The notes under the pieces: model-generated
Told to the model about the DNA's origin: nothing
Databases searched by the model: none
The model's input: only the letters and a program-made list of their open reading frames with translations
Made by a program: the position numbers and the translations under genes
Assembly: GCA_002171655.1 (NCBI GenBank)
Contig: NHEC01000081.1
Location: 1-37,883, forward strand
Length of the DNA stretch: 37,883 nt
Source: Planctomycetes bacterium TMED75
Lineage (GTDB): Bacteria; Planctomycetota; Phycisphaerae; Phycisphaerales; SM1A02
Reading direction: 5' to 3'
Shown: piece by piece, positions 16,090 through 24,120 of the stretch
Layout of the letters: each line of letters begins with the position of its first letter
How positions within the stretch are numbered: the stretch's first letter is position 1

Positions 16090-17171
16090 GTGCCGTCAGT
16101 GAACCGATGAGCCCCCGACAGCGTGCCACCTGGGCGGTGATCCTGGGAGTCTGCATCATCCTGATCGTCATCCGTTGCTTCATCGGTGAGGGCATGGGCA
16201 AGGTCTACGTTGAGCCTACGAACCTCCAGTTCGGTGAGCTGTCCGCAGACACCTGGAAGTCGATGGACCAATCTGAATTCGCAACCTTCGTGGCCAGTAA
16301 TCCTGATGCAGCCACCGAGCAATGGACCCAGTACGACTCGGTTCCTCCCAGCGCCTACTTCGAACAGCAGCAGCAAGGTGGTGGTGGTTCGATCTTCCTT
16401 TCCTGGCCTCGGACGATCGGTCTGTGGCTGGCGGCGTTCTTTACGCTGGCGATTTATTCGTTCCTCTATCGCGATAATCCGTTCTACAAGTTCGCGGAAA
16501 GCGTGGTGGTCGGAGTCTCGGCGGCTTATGCGATGGTGGTCGGATTCTGGGACACGATCGTGCCCAATCTGATTCAGCGGTTGCTGCCTCAGTTCGCACA
16601 TGATCACTTGACGCCCGGAATGACCCTTCCGACCGACGCCGCTCAGTTCAACAATCTGATCTTCTTGCTCCCGCTGGCGCTCGGAATCATGCTGCTCTGT
16701 CGCCTGGTTCCCAAGGGCGCCTGGATGAGTCTCTGGCCGCTGGCCTTCATTGTCGGCACCATGGCCGGTCTTCGTATCGTCGGGTATACCGAAGGCGATC
16801 TGCTGAGCCAGGTCCGAGATACGATCAGCCCCGTCTACGTTCCCGGCGCTGACACGTCGACGCCTTTTATGGCGGTCTGGACGACGATTTGGTCGAGTGT
16901 CGCTGCCTGCCTCCTGGTGATCGGAGTCTTGTGCTGCCTGGTCTACTTCTTCTTCTCGGTCGAGCACAAAGGCGCGGTCGGGGGGGTGGCACGGGTCGGT
17001 ATCTGGTATCTGATGATCACCTTCGGCGCAGCCTTCGGATTCACGGTGATGGGCCGAATTGCCCTGCTCGCGGCTCGATTCGAATTCCTCTTCGACGACT
17101 GGCTGTGGCTGATCGATCCCAACCAGAAACGAGCGTTGGTCGAGACCGTCTCGATGCTCATGTGCCTGTGA
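16086..17171 (+). CDS. Polytopic membrane protein, last gene of the cluster
   Basis: A 361-residue integral membrane protein starting on a 4-bp ATGA overlap. One membrane segment near residues 15-36 is followed by a hydrophilic stretch of about 65 residues with a Gln/Gly-rich end, then about seven more membrane segments to residue 345. The motif F-A-E-S-V-V-V-G-V-S-A-A-Y-A-M-V-V-G-F-W-D-T and the L-L-x-R-L-V-P-K-G loop look conserved. No transport family is recognised. It ends the packed + strand run; a 156-base gap with no clear terminator follows. Confidence 0.65.
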   Translation: MSAVSEPMSPRQRATWAVILGVCIILIVIRCFIGEGMGKVYVEPTNLQFGELSADTWKSMDQSEFATFVASNPDAATEQWTQYDSVPPSAYFEQQQQGGGGSIFLSWPRTIGLWLAAFFTLAIYSFLYRDNPFYKFAESVVVGVSAAYAMVVGFWDTIVPNLIQRLLPQFAHDHLTPGMTLPTDAAQFNNLIFLLPLALGIMLLCRLVPKGAWMSLWPLAFIVGTMAGLRIVGYTEGDLLSQVRDTISPVYVPGADTSTPFMAVWTTIWSSVAACLLVIGVLCCLVYFFFSVEHKGAVGGVARVGIWYLMITFGAAFGFTVMGRIALLAARFEFLFDDWLWLIDPNQKRALVETVSMLMCL

Positions 17172-17327
17172 GACCCAGGCCTCGGCCCCGCCACACTCTG
17201 ACTCCTCCCATTTGAAACCTTCGGCACTTCAGCGGCCGCCGGCAAAGTACCCACGTATGCGGGCTATGTTTCGTGTCCGGAGGCGAGTGTCTCCATTGGA
17301 AACAGGTTCGATCACAAGGAGTAGACG

Positions 17328-17945
17328 ATGTGTACAGGGAAGATTCGAAAAGGTTGCCTGGTGGCGGGAATGCTTGGCTTTGCACTGCAGATTGCCTCGG
17401 CTGACGTGGTCTGTGGTTGGAATTTCAATGAACTGGAAGCCAAGCAGGCCGAGCTCGCTTCCGATTACGGGTCAGGGGTGCTTGATCTCTCATCACTTGA
17501 ATCAGCAGTCACGGTCTTCGGCGGTACTTCACTCAATGCACATCAAGAGGATCTGGCGGGAAGCGCACTGGGCATCCGCGGACTTGATGCCAATGAGCAG
17601 TGGATCGAACTCACCTCTGCGGTGCGCGGTCCGGTGGAACTGTCGTTCGCGTTTCGTGCCACCGCTTCAGGATTTGATGAGAACCAAGTCCAGATGTTGA
17701 TCGATGGTGACTGGGCGGCGGTCGGTTCGTTCGGTGGGGATCAGGCGGACGGTGCCTGGCACCGGGAAACGCTGACCCTGCCCGCCTCGGACGGCACCTT
17801 CCGGGTGCGCTTGTTTCTGAATGGTGCAGAGTCCTCAAGTGGAACCATCCGCTTTGACAACCTGCAGATCACACCAGTCTCCGCCCCGGGCGCTTTGCTG
17901 GCCTGCAGCAGCGGATGCATCGCGTTGAGGTCACGCCGCCACTGA
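17328..17945 (+). CDS. Secreted protein with PEP-CTERM-like tail
   Basis: A 205-residue exported protein of unknown function. The signal peptide runs to about residue 25 (A-S-A-D). The body has W-N-F-N-E-L and a beta-rich pattern of a small jelly-roll-like domain, including F-R-V-R-L-F-L-N-G-A and I-R-F-D-N-L-Q-I. The C terminus has S-A-P-G-A-L-L-A, a short hydrophobic stretch with two cysteines and a basic end (R-S-R-R-H). This resembles the PEP-CTERM sorting signals of planctomycetes, with the P-E-P replaced by A-P-G and a short helix. The ATG at 17328 has an AAGGAG Shine-Dalgarno. A strong terminator follows, so it is probably a single-gene unit. Confidence 0.65.
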   Translation: MCTGKIRKGCLVAGMLGFALQIASADVVCGWNFNELEAKQAELASDYGSGVLDLSSLESAVTVFGGTSLNAHQEDLAGSALGIRGLDANEQWIELTSAVRGPVELSFAFRATASGFDENQVQMLIDGDWAAVGSFGGDQADGAWHRETLTLPASDGTFRVRLFLNGAESSSGTIRFDNLQITPVSAPGALLACSSGCIALRSRRH

Positions 17946-17991
17946 TTCTCTCGCACTGTGGCGCTCCTCGGATGGAACCGGGTCGCCAACA

Positions 17992-18037
17992 GGGGGGTGG
18001 GTCTGGTCGAGGTGGAGCACCAGACCGCCCCTTTTTT
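17992..18037 (+). terminator. Rho-independent terminator
   Basis: A G-rich arm ending GGTCTGGT (to 18007) pairs with ACCAGACC (18019-18026) around an 11-base loop. The outer GGGG/CCCC pairs extend the stem past a small bulge, and six T follow at 18032-18037. It ends the + strand transcript of the secreted protein. The T-run touches the stop codon of the convergent pdxA gene. Confidence 0.85.
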
Positions 18038-19092
18038 CAGGCATCCTGGTTGGTGAGAAGTCGTCGGGTGGCGAGTTTGCATGCCAACTGCACGGCGTGA
18101 ATCATCGAGGAGGGATCCGCCTTGTATCGACGAGCTATGTCGTAAGCCGTGCCGTGGTCGGGACTGGTCCTGATCAGTGGAGTCCCCACAGTGACGTTGA
18201 CGGCGTCCTGCCAGCCCAGAAGCTTCACCGGTATGAGGCCCTGATCGTGGTACATGGCGACCACCAGGTCCCACTCGCCACGTGCGGCACTGATGAACAG
18301 CGTGTCGGCGGGAAACGGACCATGCACGTCGATACCAGTGTTCCTGGCCATATCGATTGCGGGTGCGATGAGCCGGAGGTCTTCATCTCCCAGGAGACCG
18401 TTTTCTCCTGCATGTGGATTCAAACCACACACTGCAATGCGTGGCGATTCGATGCCCAGATCAGTCAGAAAGCGATGCCCCACGTCGATCGGATCGAAGA
18501 CCTTCCCGATGGTCAGCGTATTGCGCAGATCCATCAGCGGAACGTGTGCGGTCGCCAATGCGACGGTGAGCTTTTTCGAACGGAAGAGCATGGTGTGTCT
18601 CTTGGCTCTGGTTCGATGTGCGATGAGTTCGGTATGGCCGGGAAATCGGCTGCCCACCATCGACCAGGCCTGCTTTGAGATCGGTGCGGTGACGATCGCA
18701 TCGAGGTGACGAGTCGAGTCGGCGGGAAGCAGTGCGTCAGCGATCGCGTGTTCCACGAAGTCATAGGACAGTCGTCCGCCCACGGGACTGGGGCCTGCTT
18801 CCTCCCTTCGAAGGATCTCGGGTTGTTCGTAGTCAAGCACCACCACACGGTCATCGATTTTCTGGTCTCTGCGAGAGGAGTCATGTGGAATCCTCGACCA
18901 GTTCGGCTTGAAACCGATGCGATCCGCCGCAAGATTCAGTAGCTCGTTGGATCCGTAGATCAGAAATCGAGCTTCTCCCAAGGTGTCCGCCTGCTGGAGG
19001 GCGCGAACAACCACCTCGGGTCCAATTCCCAGGGGATCCCCCATGGTGATTCCTATCACAGGGTGCTTGAGGTTGTCCTTGTTGCTGACCAT
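18037..19092 (-). CDS. pdxA: 4-hydroxythreonine-4-phosphate dehydrogenase
   Basis: An NAD-dependent, metal-requiring cytoplasmic enzyme. It oxidises 4-phosphohydroxy-L-threonine in the DXP-dependent pathway to pyridoxal phosphate, acting with PdxJ. The 351 residues match the family. The N-terminal G-I-T-M-G-D-P-L-G-I-G-P-E is diagnostic. The three metal-binding His are visible in T-E-L-I-A-H-R-T, C-G-L-N-P-H-A-G-E and M-Y-H-D-Q-G-L-I-P-V-K. The C-terminal G-T-P-L-I-R-T-S-P-D-H-G-T is also typical. No pathway partner is adjacent. PLP is needed by the kynureninase in this window, but a functional link is not implied by this position. Confidence 0.96.
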   Translation of the reverse strand: MVSNKDNLKHPVIGITMGDPLGIGPEVVVRALQQADTLGEARFLIYGSNELLNLAADRIGFKPNWSRIPHDSSRRDQKIDDRVVVLDYEQPEILRREEAGPSPVGGRLSYDFVEHAIADALLPADSTRHLDAIVTAPISKQAWSMVGSRFPGHTELIAHRTRAKRHTMLFRSKKLTVALATAHVPLMDLRNTLTIGKVFDPIDVGHRFLTDLGIESPRIAVCGLNPHAGENGLLGDEDLRLIAPAIDMARNTGIDVHGPFPADTLFISAARGEWDLVVAMYHDQGLIPVKLLGWQDAVNVTVGTPLIRTSPDHGTAYDIARRYKADPSSMIHAVQLACKLATRRLLTNQDA

Positions 19093-19125
19093 TCGGTCAT
19101 TCTAGGTACCCCGGGTGCTTCGTAG

Positions 19126-20208
19126 CTACCAACAAAGGCCCCAGGAATTCAACATTACCGCCAGGTCGGCGCCATTGACTGTTCCTGAACCATCAAGGTC
19201 GGCCTGGTCATCTTCGGTACCCCACTGGGTGAGAATCACCGCAATGTCTCCTCCATTCACCAGGCCATCTTCAGTGAGATCAGCCGGGCAACGATCCACC
19301 TGAGAGCATTCACCAGCTTGGAGCTCTGGTCTGAGGTTCCAGTAGGTGGCGTTCATCCGGTCGTATTGGCCGGGTGTGAATTCAAGCAGGCAGTGCACCG
19401 GACTGTAGGACATGAAGTTCCTGGTCTCGGATTCCAGAAACGGTGACCCATCGCAGAGCGGTTCCGGGTATCCCTCGATGCAGGAGCTTTCATCGGTGCG
19501 TAATGAACAATCCGTGGGATCCACGCAGGTCTCGAACAGCATGTTTCTGCTTGGAGCCGTATCACACACCAGATCCCCCACCTCACTGCAGAGCGTCCCG
19601 TTGGGGCAGTCGAATCCCCAGTTGAGTTCATGGGTGTGAAACAGATCGAAGTAATGTCCGATTTCGTGGATCAGGACACCCGAGACGTCCTTGGCACCCT
19701 GGCAGGAGGTCTGCATCACCACGCCCTGCACTGGGCTGAAGGTATAGCTGCTCGAACCACAGAGGCCTCCGCCCTGGACGCTCGGACACCAGTACACATC
19801 GATTGCATCCTCGGTCGAATTCAGGGTCCGAAGTTCATAGGTGTTCTGGACATTCGCAAACAGGGTGTTGTCGCTGATGAAATCGATTTCCGGGTCCGCG
19901 CAGAACTCGATTCCTGCTGGTGCAAACGCCTGGGAGAGCCTCACCAAGTAGTCGTCGAGCGTCGTGGCATCAATCGACGCGTTTCCACTGGTATCGGTCA
20001 GCACGTGCCATTTGACCTGCACCACCATGAATTCAGTCGGACGTGTGATCGATCCGGAGTCGTAGACCCCTAATCGCATCCGCTCCCGGACCAGTTCCAC
20101 GTGGCTCTGGTCAAGGTGGCATTCGCACCGTTGTGCTGTGGCAAGTGCGCCCGGCTGCATCAGCACCCAGCCCAGCATCATTGCCAAGAGCATTCGGTCG
20201 TATCTCAT
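19126..20208 (-). CDS. Secreted M43-type metalloprotease with dockerin-like tail
   Basis: A 360-residue secreted zinc peptidase of the pappalysin/cytophagalysin (M43) type. I chose the ATG at 20208 because it starts a clean signal peptide (ending near A-L-A-T-A-Q) after a GAAAG purine run; an in-frame GTG lies at 20238. The extended zinc motif H181-E-I-G-H185-x5-H191 is intact, with the Met-turn N-F-M-S-Y-S-P further on. Many cysteines suggest disulfides. The last about 50 residues hold two EF-hand/dockerin-like repeats (D-L-T-E-D-G-L-V-N-G-G-D-I-A-V-I-L ... W-G, and D-L-D-G-S-G-T-V-N-G-A-D-L-A-V-M-L ... W-G-L-C-W) of the kind common in Phycisphaerae secreted proteins. It lies behind the serine protease on the same strand, separated by a terminator hairpin. 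Confidence 0.88.
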   Translation of the reverse strand: MRYDRMLLAMMLGWVLMQPGALATAQRCECHLDQSHVELVRERMRLGVYDSGSITRPTEFMVVQVKWHVLTDTSGNASIDATTLDDYLVRLSQAFAPAGIEFCADPEIDFISDNTLFANVQNTYELRTLNSTEDAIDVYWCPSVQGGGLCGSSSYTFSPVQGVVMQTSCQGAKDVSGVLIHEIGHYFDLFHTHELNWGFDCPNGTLCSEVGDLVCDTAPSRNMLFETCVDPTDCSLRTDESSCIEGYPEPLCDGSPFLESETRNFMSYSPVHCLLEFTPGQYDRMNATYWNLRPELQAGECSQVDRCPADLTEDGLVNGGDIAVILTQWGTEDDQADLDGSGTVNGADLAVMLNSWGLCW

Positions 20209-20340
20209 GGTGCTTTCTGCAATCCGAAGGGGAATCACACCCCTGTTGATTCCACCCTTTCATTTCTACTTGAAAAACCAGATGAAGCATGGGTGATTTT
20301 TCCATTCCGGCTGAAACTCCTCAAGCTGTCCAGCAAAGAA

Positions 20341-20370
20341 CAGGGCGCTCACACAAGTGTGAGCGCCCTG
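20341..20370 (-). terminator. Perfect inverted repeat, likely terminator
   Basis: Fourteen bases pair perfectly with the next fourteen around a two-base centre (AA on +), giving a very stable hairpin. It lies about 50 bases past the stop of the serine protease gene on the - strand. On that strand it is followed by TTCTTTG, a moderate T-tract. It should end the protease transcript before the M43 gene begins. Confidence 0.75.
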
Positions 20371-20421
20371 AAGTATCTGTCGATCAATGGGTTGGGTCAC
20401 CCAATGTTCAATCGGTTCTGA

Positions 20422-22539
20422 TTACTCGCAGTTGCCCCAGAAGGCGAGCACGGTTGCCAGGTCTTCACCGTCGGTGACTCCGTCATCAGTGACGTCACCT
20501 CCACTGTTGCCCCAGCCCGCAAGGACGTAGGCAAGGTCGGTGCCACCCACGACGCCGTCACCATCGGTGTCAGCCGTACAGGGTTCTTCGCCTCCGCAGT
20601 CACTGCATTCGGTTGAGCCATCACCGTTGTAGCTGCCTTGAGCAAGACCACAGATCGTTCCACTGAGGGTGAGGCATTCGCTGCCAACACAGCAGGCGCC
20701 GGTCGCCTCCACGCAACTGCCTGCGTTGCACGCGGTGCCTGCGCCACCCCACGTACCGCCACCTGCAAGGCAGTTTGCCTGGCTGTCGGTGAAGCACGAT
20801 GTGCTGACGCAGCAAGTGCCCTGGGGTTCGGGGTTGTTTTCGAAGGAGATGTCCATGTCGTAGTCGTTTTCACTGCCGTCGTACATGAAGACGCGAGCAA
20901 AGATACGCTTGCTGGTCGCTTCAAAGTTCGACCACTGGGCTGACTCGTTGTTGGTGTTGGAGTCACCCTCGTCGACCAGGTCGCCCGAACAGCTGAGGCT
21001 GAAGAGCTCGATGTCAATGTCTCCGTTTGCATCCGCGAACTGGAGGTCGAAGTTGATGGTCTGTCCGCTCGGAACGTTGACGCGGTACCAGTCTTCGTCC
21101 TTCGCCTTGACGATCAGATCGTCGTAACTTCCAGCGCCCGAAGAAAGGAATACTGCATTGCTGCAGCTGTCATTCTCTTCGTAAAGGTCGTCTCCGGGGG
21201 GGCCCAGCTCGAGGTGCTGAGCGAAACCGCCCGTGGAGTACGCGCGTTGGAAGCGTCCGTAGCCGTCGAGACCGTTGGTGTTACTGCAGGAGCTTGCGCC
21301 GCAGGTGAGCACACCCATCAGCTTCTGGTCGCTGGTGCGGTAGGCACCGGAACCCGAGGAGCCTCCTTCGGTCACACCGTCGTTCCATCGAACTCCGAAC
21401 CAGTAGGTGCTTGAACCGCACACGGGGTTGGAGTTGATGTTTCCCGTGCTGTACTTCATGCGATCACCCGCGGGGTGGTGCAGGCAGGTGATGGGCAGGT
21501 TCGTGGAGGCGATGTCTGTGGTCCAACCGACCCAGAAGATGCTGCTGGGGAGCGAACCGTTGATCCTGAGCAGGGTATTGTCCGACTGCCCATGGGTATC
21601 AATGAGGGCTGAACCGTTCGCGGCAATCCCCTGGTAGGTGGATCCGCTGCAGTTGAGTCGTTCATACTTGAAGATGAACTGGGCACCCGATGCCACGTTG
21701 CTCGAGGAGATGCAGTGTGCTGCGGTCAGGTAGTAGGCGGTCTGGTCCTGGTTGGAGGTCGCAATCAGCTGTCCAGAACACAGGGAGCCACTGAAGACCA
21801 CCAAGGCGGTGGCGTCTCCCACATCCTCCCAGTCGGCGTAGCAGGTCGCTTCGTTGTGGCAGGATCCGGATCCGCCAGCGAGCCCTTCCTTGAGGATCGG
21901 AATGTATCCGTGGATGACTTCTCCCAGTGTGAAGGGAAGTCCTGGGATTCCAGCGACCGTCTCAGGCTCGAAGTACTCGATGACAACGTTGTCCACGGCT
22001 TCGATCCTGGTCCAGACCGATTGGGTGCCCTCTCGGCAGGGGCCTTCCCCGGTGTAGGGGCCGTTGATGGTTTCCGAAAGACCTGGCACGTAGCTGCGAA
22101 TCTCAGCGCCTTCGGGAAGATTCATGTTCTCGATCTTCAGCATCAGGTTCTCGGCGCCGATGGATCGGACCTCCATCTGCCAGAGTCGTCCGCCGGGTAC
22201 GTTGACCCAGACACCGTCTTGTTCCTGTACGTTCAGCTTTCTGGAAACGCCGTATCTGAAGGGCGCTCCTTCGCGCTGAAGGATTTCACCTTCGAGCGTA
22301 AGATCCGCGTGATCAAGAGCTTCAAGGGTGTGGTCGGGAATGGGAATGAAGCCCAGACCGAACTGTTCCACCATGGGAGCTCTCGCGCCCGTGGCTTTGA
22401 CAGGGTTGTTTCGAAAATCGCGATACCCCTCTGCCTCATGCACTTCGTGCTTGCTGTTTTGGCCCAGGGAGGGCAGCTGATCTGTACCGGAAACGATCAT
22501 CACGATCGCTCCAACTAATGCAGTTGTGGGGAGAGCCAT
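20422..22539 (-). CDS. Secreted trypsin-like protease, PPC and dockerin-like tail
   Basis: A 705-residue exported serine protease resembling lysyl endopeptidases. The ATG at 22539 has AAAGGAG at good spacing; the TTG just before it is less likely. In order it has a signal peptide, a pro-region of about 190 residues and a chymotrypsin-fold domain with His in L-T-A-A-H-C (about residue 273), Asp in S-D-N-T-L-L (about 318) and Ser in G-G-S-S-G-S-G (about 395). A pre-peptidase C-terminal domain follows (from D-D-L-Y-E-E-N-D-S-C). Then come two Cys-rich repeats (T/A-C-C-V ... C-x-G-G-x-W/Y-x-G) and a pair of dockerin-like EF-hands ending W-G-N-C-E. Secretion and calcium-dependent folding are inferred. 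The tail closely matches that of the neighbouring M43 protease. Confidence 0.88.
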   Translation of the reverse strand: MALPTTALVGAIVMIVSGTDQLPSLGQNSKHEVHEAEGYRDFRNNPVKATGARAPMVEQFGLGFIPIPDHTLEALDHADLTLEGEILQREGAPFRYGVSRKLNVQEQDGVWVNVPGGRLWQMEVRSIGAENLMLKIENMNLPEGAEIRSYVPGLSETINGPYTGEGPCREGTQSVWTRIEAVDNVVIEYFEPETVAGIPGLPFTLGEVIHGYIPILKEGLAGGSGSCHNEATCYADWEDVGDATALVVFSGSLCSGQLIATSNQDQTAYYLTAAHCISSSNVASGAQFIFKYERLNCSGSTYQGIAANGSALIDTHGQSDNTLLRINGSLPSSIFWVGWTTDIASTNLPITCLHHPAGDRMKYSTGNINSNPVCGSSTYWFGVRWNDGVTEGGSSGSGAYRTSDQKLMGVLTCGASSCSNTNGLDGYGRFQRAYSTGGFAQHLELGPPGDDLYEENDSCSNAVFLSSGAGSYDDLIVKAKDEDWYRVNVPSGQTINFDLQFADANGDIDIELFSLSCSGDLVDEGDSNTNNESAQWSNFEATSKRIFARVFMYDGSENDYDMDISFENNPEPQGTCCVSTSCFTDSQANCLAGGGTWGGAGTACNAGSCVEATGACCVGSECLTLSGTICGLAQGSYNGDGSTECSDCGGEEPCTADTDGDGVVGGTDLAYVLAGWGNSGGDVTDDGVTDGEDLATVLAFWGNCE

Positions 22540-22830
22540 CAACGATCACTCCTTTAAATAAGCTGAAATCAAATCTTCGGATGAGAGAGAAAGTTCGTAA
22601 GAAGAGCCTGCACGGTCTGAACCAAGGCAGACTTTTTCTTTACCTAAAAGTTACGAGGAGAAGAGCTCCGGAGCAATATCAACGATCGATTATTTTCGCT
22701 TTCTCTGCAGAGCTCGGACTGTCCCAAGCGAATAAGGAGCTTGCAGCCTACAAAACGACCGTTTGAATGACCGTTCCCCCCCCCTGATTCTGGGGTGTCC
22801 TCGCGCGGGTGCGGTGCACCTCGGGATCCT

Positions 22831-24027
22831 TCAGGGAACGATCTCGATGATGCTTCCCCGTTCGGTCAGGGCGTCGTAGACCAGTTTTACGTCCGCATCG
22901 TTCATCCTGATGCAGCCCATCGAATGCATCTGACCGATCGACTCCTCATCAATGGTGCCGTGTATCCCGTACCCCAGCAGATCACTGTTGGTCTGGTCGA
23001 TGCCCTTGATTCCAATCCAGCGTTCACCGATCGGATTTTCGGGGTCGTCTGAGTAGAAAAATTCGCCGGTTCGAGGGTTTCTCCACTGCGGGTTGACCAG
23101 CTTCGACTGTTCGCGCACCACGAATCGACCGGTGGGTGTGGCATCGAATTCGCCCAGGCCCACCGGACAGCTGGCAACCAGCACTCGCCCATGTTCATTC
23201 TCGAGGAAGAGGTCCAGGCGGTAGTCCTGCTTGCTGACTCGAGCATGGAAGGTGCCGACCGGAATTTTCAGTGACTGGCCCACCCTGATGGAGTTTGGAT
23301 TCGTGATCTGGTTGATTCGCTTGATCATCGTCCACTCCGACTTGACGCCAGTGTTTCGGGCGATGCGCGAGAGGCTGTCCCCCGGCTGAACCACGTATCG
23401 ATCAACGAAGGGATCCTGCGGGAGGACCGATGGATCGAACAACAGCACACCAGCCAGGCGGTTGAGCTCTTTTCGTGCCTCCATGGCTTCGCCCGGCCCA
23501 AGGGTTTCAGAGGCCACCAGTTGGGACAGCTGCATTCGAGCAGCCAATGGGTCCAGCTGTGCACTCTTTTTCAGTGCTTCAATTCGAGAGCTCTGCTCAG
23601 TGGGTTGCGTGGCGGTCACGATGCTTTCAAGGACCCTTGGTTCGCTGGGGCGTTTCGGAGCGCGGCTGACCGGGGTGCTTGACTCGATCTCTGCGGGGTT
23701 GGAAACCACCTCGCGAGCTGGTTCAGCCTTCATCGCGGAGGATTCAATGGTCTGTACCGGGGTCGTCGGAAGCAGTGAATTGGCCCGTGCCGTGCGTGTG
23801 GGTTCCGGTTCAACACGGGGAATCGGCAGCTGGGCTGGTTGGTTCAATTCCGTCGAGGGATTCTTCGCCTGGCTTGAACGAGGCTGGGGAACCAGGAACC
23901 ACAGGACAATGCCGCATCCGATGAGGGCGGCCAGCGCGCCGATCCACTTACCCGACCGCCCTTTACGGCGACGGTACATGTATCGGTTGCGACCTACCTG
24001 CTGTCTGGATTGACTTCCGAGTGCCAT
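22831..24027 (-). CDS. LysM and L,D-transpeptidase (YkuD) protein
   Basis: A 398-residue, membrane-anchored periplasmic enzyme that probably makes 3-3 crosslinks in peptidoglycan or attaches proteins to it. A basic N terminus precedes one membrane helix (about 31-47), then comes a long Pro/Thr/Glu-rich linker and a helical segment. A LysM domain follows (Y-V-V-Q-P-G-D-S-L-S-R-I-A ... I-R-V-G-Q-S-L-K-I-P), and the YkuD domain is at the C terminus. The catalytic signature is complete: G-I-H-G-T and H-S-M-G-C-I-R-M with the nucleophilic Cys. GGAG lies seven bases before the ATG at 24027. Its presence indicates peptidoglycan in this organism. Confidence 0.93.
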   Translation of the reverse strand: MALGSQSRQQVGRNRYMYRRRKGRSGKWIGALAALIGCGIVLWFLVPQPRSSQAKNPSTELNQPAQLPIPRVEPEPTRTARANSLLPTTPVQTIESSAMKAEPAREVVSNPAEIESSTPVSRAPKRPSEPRVLESIVTATQPTEQSSRIEALKKSAQLDPLAARMQLSQLVASETLGPGEAMEARKELNRLAGVLLFDPSVLPQDPFVDRYVVQPGDSLSRIARNTGVKSEWTMIKRINQITNPNSIRVGQSLKIPVGTFHARVSKQDYRLDLFLENEHGRVLVASCPVGLGEFDATPTGRFVVREQSKLVNPQWRNPRTGEFFYSDDPENPIGERWIGIKGIDQTNSDLLGYGIHGTIDEESIGQMHSMGCIRMNDADVKLVYDALTERGSIIEIVP

Positions 24028-24120
24028 GGTGTCTGCTCCACATCAGGGGTTCATCTGATCGATGATTCTACATTCTTGCCGAGCTTGGGCGTTCTTTTCC
24101 CCAAGTCTTCAAGGTCCCTG

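Noticed and set aside
14253-16967. Three long open frames on the - strand across the membrane-protein genes
   Set aside because: They mirror the third-codon bias of the + strand genes. Their translations are polar and repetitive with no domain signs, while the + strand frames give clear membrane helices and tight overlaps.
22518-22766. An 82-codon + strand frame in the AT-rich spacer
   Set aside because: It has no Shine-Dalgarno, overlaps the 5' end of the protease gene antisense and has no recognisable product.
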